Assembly: GCA_037954235.1 (NCBI GenBank)
Contig: JBBMOA010000002.1
Span: 17,734,009 to 17,798,008 of the forward strand
From: Aulostomus chinensis
Taxonomy: Eukaryota; Chordata; Actinopteri; Syngnathiformes; Aulostomidae
Reading direction: 5' to 3'
Length of the DNA: 64,000 nt
The first letter of the stretch is position 1; the number at the start of each line of letters is the position of its first letter. Position numbers and translations under genes: made by a program. Under the pieces are notes generated by a model, which was not told where the DNA came from, did no database searches, and saw nothing but the letters and a program-made list of their open reading frames with translations. This document shows positions 10,746-54,576 of the stretch, in pieces.

Positions 10746-13674
10746 ATGATTACTAATATTTCATCATCCGTAAAGACAATAGCAAGGTGAACACAATTTC
10801 TCTCGGTTATATATCACTTAATATTTTTAGGGTTTGGTGTGATGGTGGGTTGTTTTCTGACTATTCTCAAGACTAAAAAACTGTTTTTAATTAATAATGA
10901 AAGGAAACATTACAGCCATCTGTGCCAGATTCCTTCTGAGTGTAGGCTGTGTGGAGAGATCCCTCTCGGCCCCTCTTCCTCCTTCAGAACCCCCCCAAGC
11001 CTTTTTTTTTTTTATTTGCTCAGCGCTCTAACACATTCTAGAGCATGTGTTACACCCTGGTTCAATACAGCCTCCCTCACACGCTCCATCCATCAGTCAG
11101 ATTCTAGGCACAGATACCTGCTGGGAAAAACCAATCTATATCTGAGCGAATGGAGGAGAGGCGAGGCCAGATCAATGTACAGATATTGATACACGCAGCC
11201 ATGTAAGGAGACTACAGTCCTTCTGAACTCTCTCCCTCTAAGTGAAAAGATTAGGAATCTAGATGAACTGCTGAGTAAGGCGTGTGTGTGTGTGTTTATG
11301 GGTGTGAAGATGACAAAGGGGAGATATTACTGATAGAACAGGGGAGAAAGTAGTCGAGGCACAGATTACCTCCACAGAGCTCGGTAATGGTGTGATGGGA
11401 GGGCGTCAATAATAAACACCTCCCGTTACAGCACGGTGGACGGCTGCAGCAGCCTGTACAGCACGACCCCCGCTGAGTCCCTGATCTTCCTCAAATTACC
11501 CTGATGCTCTCACACTGAGCTTCCCAACACACTGGCTGCATCAAACACACACACACACAAATGTACAGACGCACGCATAAAAGCACACATGCAGCACCGA
11601 AAGTCTTTGACCGCAAAGGTTCGATCCCCCCCACGATTCCTTCTTAGGTTCTGGATTTTTTTTTCAGGTGCCCTCCCTTCCCCTCCCTCGCTTCAAAGAG
11701 ACAAGGCTTGACATCCAGGTGTTTTATAGTATTTGTGCCTCTGATCATCCATCAAGCCGATCGATCACTCTCCCCGCAGCTTTTATTAATGATCTTGTCA
11801 GCCGGCCCGCTCTTGGGTGCAGCCGCTTGTCCAGAATGATAGATCATTAGCTGCTCTGCCTGCTATTTATTCTCTCATGACCTTGTCTCTCTCCATTGTT
11901 GAGTGGGCCGAGTTATGAGAGCTAGAGCATGATAATTCACTATTGATTCTCTGTTTTTTTTTTTTTTTTCCTCAAAAAGTTTTGGGGTTGTGCTCAACTA
12001 CAAACACAGAAGCGGTGTGGCAAGTGAGCTATCTAAATGATTCCCTGTTGTAAAAAGCCAAACATCAGAGAAAATGAGACAAACATAATTAATAGATAGT
12101 CCTGAGAGGAAAAGAGAGGGATAAAGAGAGTGAGAGAGGGAGAGGAAAAAGGTCAACCGAGAAAAAGGCAGAGTAGAAAGACAGACAGAGAGGGAGGGAG
12201 GGAGAGACAGTCAGCAGGAACGAAGCCTTAGGCTGAACCAGTGAAGTGTAAGCAGCTTTAGAATAAACATGAGCTCCGTGTAAACAACAACCTGCCACCT
12301 ACAAGCATTGGTTACACACCCACACAGGCCTGGCGGGCCTCTGGATTCACAACTGTATGTTTGCACCAGTGTGTGTACTGTATATATCGGGCGTCCCCCG
12401 GGCTGCGGGCCCTCGCCTGTCATCCTGCCATCACTTCTCCCTCCATTCATGTCATCTTGATCATGCAACTGCAGGACTTTTGTGGGTTGCAAAAAGTGTT
12501 TGCATTAGTTTTTGTTTACGTGTAACAGGTCAGTAAGGCGCAAGGGCTCTACTGTGAACTGAGGGTTTCAGAGGTTGACTACTTAGTGTCTGCAGAAGAG
12601 GAACTACTTTGTTCTGGACCTGCTGGTGATGGGCAGCTATCAAGTTCTAAGAGGTGTACGGATGGAGAGGAGTTTCAGAGTAGTACAAGCTAAACAGAAC
12701 ACAAACCCTCTCATTTAAGGGTAATAAGTATAACAAATTAGAATAATTCAGAACTATTTCTGAACCGTGTTTGTATAAAAGTCAGCAAACTTGTGCAACG
12801 TAATATCATCCCTAGTGTGTCCATAACAGCGAGGTTGGTCAGGCTTTTATCATGCAACATCCAGCTAAGTGAGGCAGAAGGAATTAGACGTTACCGGAGT
12901 ATCTTCATATGAAATGTGACATTTTCACTGCCTGTGCCTCACAAATCAGTGTAACTCTCAGCTCGCTGATTTCAATTCTTATCTCCTTTTTCTTTACTGA
13001 AGGGAGAGGATCAGCTCTACATGTCAGGGTAAAGCTGCAGGAGCGATAGTTATAGCTGGTTTTAGCGATTCTCTGTCTGCCATGGTGACCTGTAATATCC
13101 ACACTACCTCTCATTTGGCCATTTGTTAGCAAGATACTTTTAATACTCGTAACTCTTATTGTGCGGTATTCACTGACATATTTTGTGCTGTAGTACAAAA
13201 TATTAAAATATCTGAAGTATAGACAACAGACCTAATTTCATACATTTACTGAAAAGCGTTTGACTTTCATATGAGTGAACCAGGCGTGAAACTATACTAA
13301 GATACTTCAGGTTTTAGGGCTCATTCCCGCACTGCTCTGTGGAAATTTAACCACCAGACTGAAAACCCTTGTGTCACAGGCCTCTCAGGTCCACAGTTTC
13401 ATGTGTTGCATCACTGTTGGGTGTATGGTTGTAGCCAAAACCTGAGCAGCTCCTGCTACTTAGCTGAGTTGAATGATTCTTTTTTTGTGGTAAAATACAC
13501 CCCATTCTTGCAGCATTGTTCACATCACAGGCTGATTGACATTTATTTCACACACACGGTGAGTGAAGGCGACTACCTGCTGCCATCTGACTGCCCTTTC
13601 AGTGCACTTGCAGGGAAGTTGGAGGGATGGAGGTGTTGCAGGCTTGCAGGGATTAGAGCATTAACAATTTACCA

Positions 13675-14028
13675 GGCGGCACGTGGTCAGCACTGTCGCC
13701 TCACAGCAAGAAGGTTCCAGGTTCGAGCCCCGGCTCCACCACGGGATCTTTCTGTGTGAGTCTCCATGTTCTCCCTGTTCCTGTGTGGGTTCTCTCTGGT
13801 ACTCCAGCTTCCTCCCACAGTCCAAAGACATCAAGAGGGGACGAGGCTGATTGATACTCTAAATTGACCATAGGTGTGACAGTGAGAGTGAATGGTTGTC
13901 TGTCTCTGTGTTGGTCCAGTGATGGACTGGTGACCTGTCCAGGGTGAACCCCGCCTCTCACCTGAAGGCTGCTGGGATAGGCTCCAGCCCCCCCGTGAGG
14001 ATAAGCCGAAGAAAATGGATGGATGGAT
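13675..14028 (+). mobile_element. V-type SINE copy C, damaged A box
   Basis: Same family. The B box GGTTCGAGCCC is intact, but about 10 bases of the head including most of the A box are missing (ggcggcacg joins tggtcagcac). The tail is GGATGGATGG. Confidence 0.87.
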
Positions 14029-16736
14029 TGCGGAGTTAACTGCTTTTAATGAGCACTTCTTAATGACTAGCTACTTTGCTATTTTCTTGTATTTTGTTTG
14101 TTTATACTTGTGTTGTTGCCTTCACGGCTTTGTATGTCAGAACTTTTAATTGAATGCCTGCAAGTCTTTTAGTTCTGTAACATAGCTGTGCTGCCTTTTG
14201 CCCTTCGTCCAGGGGTTTGCAGAGATATGATTGTGGAAAATGAATCAATGATTGAACCAAGTGGCATTCAATCACTGTGCTCCAAGCACTGAAAAATCTC
14301 TCTCTTTGAGATGTAATGCTGTTTCAATTCTTTGTTTGTGAAGCCAGCTGGTTCCTGTTAAGGCCTAACGTGTCCATCGTAGCCTGCAGACAGGCTTCTG
14401 TACAGACACCAAAACATCCCAATATGAGCGATCTTCATCTCTTTGTAATATCATCTGCTGATTTTAAACCTTTGCCAATCAGCCAAAACTCACCATGCGT
14501 CTAAAAAGATATAAACAATCTTACCGGTGTCCCCCATAACCCACCCTTCAGGACCCTGGGGCCCAATAAGCAGCCATCTGCAGACAACCTCTTCCACCAT
14601 GCTCCAGCAAACACAGGCAGGGAGAGTTAAGAGTGTGTGAGAGAGAGGAGGTGGAGGTAGTTCAAGGTCACGAGTACTCCATCAAGCTTGAGTCAAGGGA
14701 ATAAACATCGGCCTCCCCTTGTGTGCACCAGGCAAGCTCTGGAACCTGTCCCGAGTGCCCCCCTGCCCCACCTCCCAAACACACCCAGATGAATGTTCCT
14801 ATTACTGCAGCTCTACACTCTCCAGTTTGGAATTCGATTCTCTGCGTGGCAACCCCGGCCCGTGGCCCAGGCCGACTCCCAGCTCTGGCGTGGGTGGTTG
14901 GGTGAGGCGGCGGGGGGATTTGGGAGCACTGAAGCTGTCCTCTAGTGCTCCTGCAGCCCTGCCTGCTCATCCATCCTAGTCTGCCAGCCCACAGATCGAT
15001 AGCTGTGCTCTCTTAATCAGGTCTCTGGTGACTGTGGGTAGACAAGTGTGTATGTGTGTGTGGACAGGAAAGAGGATGTAGCAGCAGAGAAGATGTTGCA
15101 CTTGTGTTTCTTTCCATCTCAAATTCTGTGGCTCTTCATTACAGCTTTTTATCTGGACTGTATTTCAGTGCACTCGTCTCTCTTTATCTTTAGTTGCTTT
15201 GCATATCACTTGCTCCAAACTGCTCATTTCTTTCATCCTCCTCTCCTCTATCAACTTTCTCTCACCAGTCTTGTTAAGGCTCTGATCTGTCTGACTGCCC
15301 TGCTGTGTATTTTCTTTTTTTTCCTTTTCATATCCTAACGCACACTCTGTCTATTCTGGCAGCACGCCAGCTCTCATTCAGAGTCTCACAGTCAAGTTGG
15401 TCCCGGTGCCGCTGCAATCTGTTTTGACTCGTGATGAAGGCAGAGGAGGCGAAGTGCTGGAGAGATGGAGATGAGAAAGGAGGAGAGGTGAGAAGAGCAT
15501 GAAGAGTGAGAGGGTTAGTGAGATGAAGTGCAGGGTATCCAGCTGTGGTGTTGTGCCTTCAGGCTCTCATCACACACCTGTGTAACCACAGCTGCATATA
15601 CACACACAGTTACACACATCTTAAACAATTGTTACAACACTGGGGTACATACAAAATAACCAACACTTTTATATTTGATCCAAATGTTTATAAAACTGTC
15701 ATTTTCAGACAAGCACCTGCGTGTTTACAATATTAAAGAGCTGATATTAGCAGTGGAGTCTAAGTGCTCCCCAGTTTTCATTATCAACTTCATTTGATCC
15801 TTAATAATCTGCCACGGCAAGAAATCTCTTGTTAAATTATTTTTCACTAAGAAAACATCTGAACACATCATTAATACTCAGGATGCCTTAAAGCACAGCA
15901 GACTGAGCTGGCTGTTTCACCAAGGCAGATGGAATCAATGCGAAAGACATAAAACATTTAATGCTGATGAATTTCTACTGTTTTCATAGCAGATAATTGA
16001 AAACATTTGAGCTACAGCTAAACTTGGAACCACACTATTGGCTTTTCATTTGAAAACGGATCGCTGCAACTCGGCTTGTGGCTCTTCTGAACGAAGCTTT
16101 GGGCCTTCGAACAGGATTGTTGAAAATGCTGCTGTTGCTTTGTAGTGTGGACGAACATCTTAGCAACCCGAATGAAAGTTGACTATCCGAGGTTTATTTA
16201 GCATGTTAGCATGGATCAGGCATTCCTGACCTTGATGTATTTGCAATCAGAAGTTTTTTATGTAGTTTATTGTCGCACTTCATTTCTAGTTGTTGTTCAA
16301 GAGAAATGGCAAGAGAGCATTTGATCGTCTCAACCTCACTGAAACAAACAAAAGGGTGCTTGAGGATGTAACATGAATTACTTGTTATATTAAATTATTC
16401 AAGTGATTATTTCATTCCCTTCACTGTTCTGCCTCTAACTTGGGGAGAATTAGGAACCAGAACAACAAAACAAAAACTATACTTACTCAAGTAGCGATTC
16501 TAGAAAACCGTTGGTGGACTATTCCACCAAGTCTCGTCGTAGTCATTTTCTACCCGACCCATGGTACGTACGTCTTTTGTAATTTTGGTTTTCCCTTTTG
16601 CAATGACGAACAGTTGATGCTTACTTGACCATCTCACTCTGCTCAGCTACTACACAAAAACAGATTCGAGTGGGCGTATCCTAAGATTTATCACAGACCA
16701 TTTTCACATTCTGGGTATTGGTTGAAAGAATAAACT
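14029..16736. other. Intergenic, next to the ACSF3 3' end
   Basis: Mostly unique AT-rich DNA without simple repeats longer than 20 bp. No gene recognised. Confidence 0.65.
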
Positions 16737-17181
16737 TTTATTCAGACAGGAAATGATCCCTCTGTTTGTTTTGTACATTGCAGTATTGGACAACAGTGCA
16801 TCCAGACATGGAGCATTTGGGATGGAGACAGCCTGACCGAGACTTCATCTGACCTTTTCAATGTGAACGATCTAAATATTCAATACCTGAACTGTTCTGA
16901 TACAAAGGCAGATAAATGTATGTCCATCACATCCTTCTTCTACAGCATGGTATTTGAAATGATTTCTGATACACCTCCCATGATTTTAAACATCTTTCTT
17001 GAGGAATTCCATAGTGATGTTGGTCAAACTCATTAATCATCAGTGATGAAAAAACTCTTATACTTAAACGTTTGGCTGAATTCAAAGCCATCAAATGTCT
17101 GTAGCTAGAATTCAGGTTATATCCTCTTGGTCAGCAGGTGTCTCGTTCCTCAAGCAGAAACCTGAACGTGGAGTGATCGTG
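16737..17181 (-). other. acsf3: ACSF3 3' untranslated region with candidate polyadenylation signal
   Basis: No coding sequence follows the TGA. The first AATAAA on the minus strand is at 16742-16737, about 440 nt past the stop, and I see none nearer. The transcript end is therefore placed near 16.72 kb by inference only. Confidence 0.5.
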
Positions 17182-46995
<29,814 letters not shown>

Positions 46996-48330
46996 GGTTG
47001 GGATACAGCTGTTCAACCTGTCCAGAACATCATGGCGGTTCCATCGTCAGTCTGTCACGTTCCCTCAGATCATAAGGCCATCTATTATTTGACCAGGAAA
47101 CACAATCTGAGTTGGGCTTATCTTTCCACATGCAGTCATTAACAATTTTTTAAAGGATTAACAATGGTTTAATTTTGCTTAAACTCATCTATACTAAATA
47201 AATTAGGTACTGTAATGAGCTGTGAGGATGGAACCTCATGAGACAGAGACCTGAATTATAAGGCAAACACTGTTCCACTTTCCTCCAACAATCCTCAGAA
47301 TAAACCATTTACTAATATTTCACCTTAGCCACAAACACTCACTGACCCCATTACTCTCTCTGCCAGTTACAGCCATGGTACAATGGCAGTGTAAAATAAC
47401 TACCACAGTGTTTTCTAATACATGACAACAAAAATCAGAAAATGCAAACATTTACAACACATTAATGTTTAACAATGTCACTCTCATGAACTCTGAACAT
47501 GAACACTCCCATGAGTCTTTGCGCTACCTAGTGCACAAGCAATTGCTACAGTATTATTTTAGTATTGCCCTCAGGATTTCTTGGGAGTAGTATTGAAAAG
47601 TGCTACCAAAAACAGATGAATGGCACTATTAACTATTTGTGTAGTTTGCTTGGGAATAACTTATTGTATGATATTACCAGCATATTTATTTTAATATCTA
47701 TTATTTTACTACTTTCCTTTATATTCATTTTTGTCATGTTGAGTTCTATTGATTCTGAATGTTCAATAAATTAAAAGTTTAACCCCTGAGTTAAGGCAAA
47801 AGCAGGGATTGCTCGCAGAGAGAAAGGCTGCACTTATCAGTAATTACATAACGACGTGTAGAGTCGAGTAAAATAGGCATTTTTGAACATGACGGTGGTA
47901 ACGGAGTAACGCTTTTATATACGCTTGGTGACCTTGACGAATTTGGTCCACATAACGTCACATTTACATTACGAGAGGGACTGACGGCAGAGAACTGTTA
48001 TGACATTTGACAATATTTCGGTTACTCGTGGTCACACACCGAAGTCAACATTAGACACATTTAAGAGACACTTAATCACCTTTCCACTAACAGAGTTATT
48101 CTCCTATCGAAAAATTGACGTTGTCTGGTCACGTCATCCTGTATTCTTTTTTGTCTTACCTAAATGAGAAGCCGGCACCACTTCCAGTGAAGGACGGTGC
48201 AACGCCTTATTCGTCCGGACTGAAGCAAACATCAATAAGTGGTTCCTGCCGTGTCGGTACACAAAAGCATTCCGACATCAACAGTGTGGCGACATTATTG
48301 ATGCGCTGAAATGAGAAACATTGTTTTTGG
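46996..48330 (-). promoter_or_regulatory. acsf3: Probable ACSF3 5' flank: promoter and untranslated leader
   Basis: The block 47780-48310 has many CpG dinucleotides, unlike the AT-rich flanks, and contains TGACGT or ACGTCA half-sites near 47955, 48116 and 48130 that resemble cAMP-response elements. On the minus strand there is a good splice donor, TTTAG|GTAAGA, with the cut after 48160, so a non-coding first exon from about 48320 to 48160 could join an acceptor such as CTGGACAG at 47020-47018. No TATA box was seen. This is inference from composition and splice signals. Confidence 0.4.
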
Positions 48331-48539
48331 TCCAATAGCATCCTGTTTTGTTATTCTATATGCATTGCTGTCACCAAATCTTTCTATTATATATACAACT
48401 ACTGAATTCCACACTGATATTAGAATGATTAGTCTCTGTATCTTTTGCATGTTAAAATGTAATATTTTGTTCCTATTTTGACATTTCCTTACATTTCTTT
48501 GTAACTCATACATGATTTATTTGCTTTAAAAATGCTCTA

Positions 48540-48615
48540 TTTTTTAATATCCCCTTTCTACTGTAAAAAAAAAAAGAAATTTGCCTTCCGTGGGACTAAT
48601 AAAGATTATGCTATC
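48540..48615 (+). repeat. Retroposon 3' end
   Basis: After an A11 run comes gaaatttgccttccgtggga then ctaataaagattatg, a third copy of the aatttg/tggga/aataaag signature. Lies upstream of ACSF3. Confidence 0.55.
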
Positions 48616-51600
48616 ATAAGAAATAATTGGTTATAATTCCTTGCAAATACATAAGCAAATGCAGATTTCAACATGTATTTTTTCACATGAGGTACACTGA
48701 TATGATATTTATTGGTGGTTGTCAGCAGGTTTCATTCTCATTATTGAGGACCTGCAAATCCAAAGCAAAATCAGTTCATCAGAAAAGGGATACAGGAAGT
48801 GTGAGTGCAGCATATATGCAGCCATACACAGAGCTGTGGCTGGCTTCAGATCACATGCCAGTCCCACCACTCAGTGTGCCAACTAGCTTGGCTGGCTTTA
48901 GCATCATAGCACATTCAGCCGCCAGCTGGCAGTCGTGGGCCTCAGATAAGAGAATGGTACAGATATGGCACACGTTCAAAAAGTTTTCACTTCCCTCCCC
49001 AAACCCCCTATTCTGCAAACGAGGATGGCATGTTCCTAATGAAACTGGAGCCTTTGTTTTAGAGAACTCCCCTCCACTCTCAGGAATAGTATCGTCAAAG
49101 AGCACTCGTTCCCATTAGTGGGGAAAACAATATTGAAGGGGATGCTATGTTACCCCAGCAGCAATGTCATTTCCAGAGGCATTTATGTGTAGCCTTTTGA
49201 TGGACGTACCACATTTTCTCAGGATACAACCTTATATGATCGAATGTTGTCTCTGATGAAATGAAATCAGACGGAGACGACTCACGTTTTTGGATTTATT
49301 TCCTGGAAGTTGGCCATGTTTTCGATGTGGAACTGGAATCGTAGCTATTCAGAGGCTTATTTACTGCTACGGGAGGAATGCAGGGAAGGATGAAGAATGA
49401 AGGATAATGAAGGGCATCATGTATATGTATTTGTCACAAGTGCGAGGAGACTTGGCTATAGGGAGGTGTTATGGTAAAGGACATGGCTAAAACATCATTA
49501 TACTGAGAACCAGTCCGCAAAAGATCGCAGTCTGCTGCAATGGCCTGCTGCCAGCACATCATTCAGCAAAGACCATCTGAAACAATCTTGCTACTGATGG
49601 GCAGGACGGCCGCAGCAGGTGCCAACTTCCATCTTGGCAAAGGACTGCATCGGAGGAAAAGCGAAAGAGCGGACCCCCCACAGATCTGTGTGAGAGGCTG
49701 AGATGCTACCACAAACCATGGGGAGTACCCGAGCATGTGTCAGGTTGGCATCAGTGTGAGAATGTCTTGGCAAGCTCTCTGTTCTCTCCCCTCCCACCTC
49801 GGCTCACACACAAACACACTGTTGCCCTGCTTGGAACACATGGTACATCAGCAGCGGCATCTGGCCACGTTGACTCCTGGCAGCTGCGCTTCGTCTTCGC
49901 CAGTTGGGAGTCTTGGCACCGCCACTTCATCAACTACCTGTGGCTCCTCCTGGGTAAGAAGGCGAGCGATGAATTATTCCAAGGCTGCAGCTGCAAACTT
50001 GACTTTCATCCAAGAGATTCACTGTTAACATATGACTGCCTCACAGAGCACATGCCATCCACATACTAATGCATGGGTGACAACATGGTGTGTCACCTGA
50101 TGGTGTGGTTCATTTGAGGTGAGAGATGAAGGATACACTACCACTTGTTTTTCCCACTTCAAAGATATGAGGACCAGGAGGAACATCACATGGACAAGTA
50201 GAATCTCTTTGCTTCAAAGCAAGAAAAAGTATTGATTAATATCCCCTAATGTGCATGAATTCAAAAAAGCACAAAGGGGGCAAAAACATAACACAATATT
50301 CAGATCAATGACATATTTTGTGCTCCTCATTAACTTCAGCCTGTTTCTTCGCATTGGGAAATGGTGCTGAAATATCGAATCAAAAGGAAGCTGAGGATTA
50401 TACTGAAGAATTTTCTATTTTTATAATGAATAAATGGATGGATGTCCTTTCAACTCCACAATTATTGCCTCACATTCCATTTCTAATGGAGGTTTTGACA
50501 GCCAAGGACATTTGCCTGAAGCGCAGTGAATACATTTTAGCTGTGACACCATGGCTTGCTACAAAAGAGTAGGACAGCTTTGTCTGAAGATGACCTCCAC
50601 ATTTGATGGTGAATTTCCAACAGCATCTTGGTCTTGAGTTGAGAGAACTGAATGTAGGAGATGCCTGGTGCATGAAGTAACATGGCTCTGTTGTATGCTG
50701 GATCTTCCCAGTTACCTTTTTTGGCTCATTGTAATGGAACATATCTACTGGACAAGCTAATTCATCAGTGAACTGAAAATAATCTCAACTACATTTATCC
50801 TCAAAATCCCCATGGTATTTCCTGTTCTATCATTTTTTGTAGCTTTCCCAGAGCAAAGAGTGATAATTCTCACGTTATCCCCAATATCACCTCATTTAGA
50901 GTCCAGAATGGTAAAGACAAGTCACGGTTGGGTACCAAACCCTGTCCTTTTTAGGGTAGCGACCAAATTACGCTGTTCTTACTGAGTACAAATTCACTCT
51001 AATCAATCAGTACCAATTTTCAATACCTCAGAGCACATTTAAGTGAGAGATTAAAGCACAGAAAGAGAACATGAGGCGTCAACTGGCAACATGTTCAAGG
51101 CCAGCACATAGTCAGGGCAATGGAGAGATGCAAGTGGCTTTGAGTGTGGTTAAAAAAACAATTTGCACACCTGACGGTCTGCAACATGTGAAAAGCAAAC
51201 TGTCAAGTTGGCCATTGTAACACATCAAACTGAGGCAAACACCTAATCAAATAGATCGTAAAACCTATTTGAGGCTGTAAGCCTGGAAATTGAGAAGTTT
51301 GGACTTTTCACCAATTATTATTGTTTTTTATGATGGCTAAAAAAGAACCAGAGTATCACTGGCTACCAGGACTGATATTTGTTCAAATGAGAACAGTAAA
51401 TATCCTGAGTACAATGTATCTGTAATCTTTTGGCCTCTGTTTATGGGAAAGATAAATAGGCCTCATCATGAATTATACCACTGACTCCTGACATCTATTG
51501 TGTGCCTCTGTTCTTGTCAATCACCCAGGCTTGCAAAGACTTTAATGTTATAAGACGCACACAGCAGATGTCAGGAGTAGAGAGTTACAAATAACCATCA

Positions 51601-54167
51601 GGATTAGCTTCCTGTTGGTAGACTAAATTTAGCTTTTATCAAAAAATCCTGTAAAAACACTCAATGAATAATTGCTGGCGGTTTACAAATGGACATTTTG
51701 TTTTTTTGAGTAATATGACATGTGAGTTTTCTCTTGGTTTGTTTCAACACAAGAGTTTCAAAGCTAATAAAATTAAGTTGTTCGCTCCTTTATGCAGACA
51801 GACACACATGCACATATTCGCCTCTTTTTTCAGTGGGTGTAAGTCATCTGACAGTGACCCAGTGGGAGTTTTTACTCCATCTGTGTCGGTCTGACCCATT
51901 TTAGCCCTCGGCCATGTCCAACTGTTCCATATCCCTAACATATGTGCAGTGGCAGGGGGATAAGCGAACCGTCGCCGCGCGGGACCTGCAGACACACACG
52001 GCAGATATGACACTGGACCCTTCTCTCCTGTCTGTCTGCTTCCCACAACATATGTCATCATCAATACTGGCCCCGAGGATTCACACCTCTGTGATTTGAC
52101 ACAACACTTCTTCTATTGCTTCTTACACTCTGTTAGAAATGAGGAGTCTATGCGTGTCATATATTCTTACAAATATCTGATAAGGGGATTATCTGTGTAC
52201 ACGTATGTTTTTTTGGGGGCATTAATTCCTGGTTCAGTGTTAAACAATATGCGCTTGCCCTCAGTTGACCCCTCTTGATTTTCATTCGCCATCTTTAGTC
52301 TGCATGTTAATCACCTCTCTCTAATCAACTGTAATCCTAGTGGCTAGCCTTGATTGAGCACTTGATTTTGGGACAGACTGGCTACACTCACCATGCAGAT
52401 CATAACATCAGCCAGTGAGGGCAGAATAGGCCAACCAGAAGAGGGATTGGGGTGTTTTCCAAGTTGTCCATGTTGGCAGATGAGGTGGTATCACTGCACA
52501 GAGCTGAAACCCACTGGGGACAGTGGGGTGTGAAGCACATATGGGGAACCAGGCTGCTGATGAGCTGCTTAAACAAGCCTCTCATTGTGGCCTCAGAGAG
52601 AGATGTCTCTGCCAGAGGATTTGAAGTGGCTTGCTATATGCGGTGGGTCTGTATTGTTTGAGTTGGCACAGGATGTTGGACTCAAGCTGCTTATTAAGTA
52701 GTTATGTTTGTTTATAGTTCCTCTTAATTTTTTTATACAAAATGTACACGTTCAGACTGTTTCAATACAGTGCACCTGCAATGTGTTATTGTAATTTACA
52801 TGTTCTCTCAATAACTGAGGCAGACAGGATGGTCAAATGGATGGAATAAAGTTGATTCAACTGTGTAACTCACCCTGAATAAATGATATCCAACTTCCTG
52901 ACCTTCTGGCTTTAATAAGCTTTAGACTTTTTTAATGGGTTTCCATTAATGCTTTATTGATTCTTCCTTTCCCTTTTAACTCCCCCGCATGGAGATGGAA
53001 ACTCTTCTGCTTGGCAGATGATCAAGACATCCGTTCAATGAGACTTACATTGTCTTACATCCTTTGCAGCCTCTGAACACTGAAAGGGTTCAAAACTCAA
53101 AGTGGGCCGCAACTTCTTCATTTTACTCTTTGGCCAACTGCAACATTTACTGGTGCTTCTCACAAGCTGCCAGCTAACTGCATTACCCAGAAGAAGGAAA
53201 TGAGAGGTGCAACACAAGGTTGTTGTGGAAATTCAGGCCACTGAACAAATTTAAGTACAATAATTAAACTGGGCCGTTTACCTTTACTGGCATTCCCGTT
53301 AATGTGGTAGTTGTCCGTGGTACCTGCTTTAGCTAATGCATCATCCAAAGCACCTTACTACTAGCAGTCATGCTACCTTTAGCTTGCTGCTGGTTTGCAT
53401 TTATTGCAGGGTAGGTTCTGGTTATGTCATTGTCTGCCTCCTTTTAGACTTAAAGCCAGGACAACATTTTTGGTACCAGTGTTATTGAGCATTAATCTTA
53501 ATTTTCTTACGAAACTGCTGACATAGCTAGAAGTATCAAAATGGATTAAACACACAAGAGAAGGCACACCTAGGCCTAAATAGTATCACAGTTCAGTAGT
53601 ATCATACATAACATATTATGAGATATCTAATAATCTAATATAAACTGTTACAAAATCTAATATAAATGAGTAAATAAATACATGTTGTGCACCAGTGCCA
53701 TCTCCTAGTATATTTCATTTGCTGTAGAAATTCAGAGTAATACTTGCTGACACTGGCGGATATGTTGATCAATATATGAATGAAAAGAAGTACTAGCACT
53801 TTCTTCCCTTACTTCAAGTACTGGTTCTATTGTCTCTTTCATAAAAGAACACTAAAGTTGAATTAGATTGTACCAGATTCAATCCAGATATAATCAATCT
53901 TTAGTTCTTCCATCCCCCAGCACTTCTTTAACTGTGCCCATGATACAGTCAGGATAAGATTAGTTTCATGAGCTCAAAGTTCACATAAGGTTGATTATAG
54001 TGTCACTGAAACCCTTGCCTCTTTTAGCCATGTTTGCAGCATGTTTAGCTTCGTACGTTGTCGTGCCGGAAAAAGGTACAATTCTCATGCATCCTCTCTG
54101 CACAATTTACTTTGATTTATTTCTTCTGCCATGGAAAGAAACTTAGCAAATATCTTTCTCACATCTC

Positions 54168-54171
<4 letters not shown>
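48616..54171. other. Intergenic, upstream of ACSF3, repeat-poor
   Basis: Unusually free of microsatellites for this window. Contains an open frame of 163 codons at 48627-49118 (opening with TTG) and overlapping frames at 49735-50069, none resembling a known protein. Nothing else identified. Confidence 0.55.
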
Positions 54172-54217
<46 letters not shown>

Positions 54218-54306
54218 ACACACACACACACACACACACTTACACACACTTACACACACACACACATACACACACATACACACACACACACACACACACA
54301 TACACA
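54172..54306. repeat. Long interrupted (CA)n tract
   Basis: About 135 bp of CA with regularly spaced TA steps (cttacaca, cataca). Confidence 0.96.
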
Positions 54307-54576
54307 CTCCTACTCTGGGGCTGCCAGGCTGCTTGGGTGGTATGATGCTCTCTGGGAGACAGTGCCATATGTTGTCTAGCCTCCTAGGGAGGGCAGAGCC
54401 TAGCACTCTACTGTTGTCCTGGAGCACTGGCTTGCTAGCTGCAGGAAACATTATGCATTTCTTTTTCTTTCCAATATCCAGGTGTTAAAGATGGCACATT
54501 TATTCAATGTGTCCTGTTCTTGATGTCAACACTTTTTTGTTGTTTTTGTCTTGTATTACAATGGATGTGGATTATC

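Larger units (their letters stand above)
3948..13674. other. Intergenic, downstream of ACSF3
   Basis: Microsatellites, a LINE remnant at 10400, a repeat X fragment at 8512 and one exon-like stretch at 8290-8381. Blocks near 9225-9330 and 11740-11900 look ordered (balanced composition, no simple repeats, TAAT and ATTA cores) and may be conserved non-coding DNA. No gene recognised. Confidence 0.65.

Noticed and set aside
11607..11640. ggttcgatcccccccacg as a tRNA or SINE B box
   Set aside because: No A box, no cloverleaf arms and no SINE blocks around it.
46996..47016. Extension of ACSF3 by seven residues to a TTG codon at 47016
   Set aside because: Not an ATG; the ATG at 46995 has a strong Kozak context and gives a length in line with the family.
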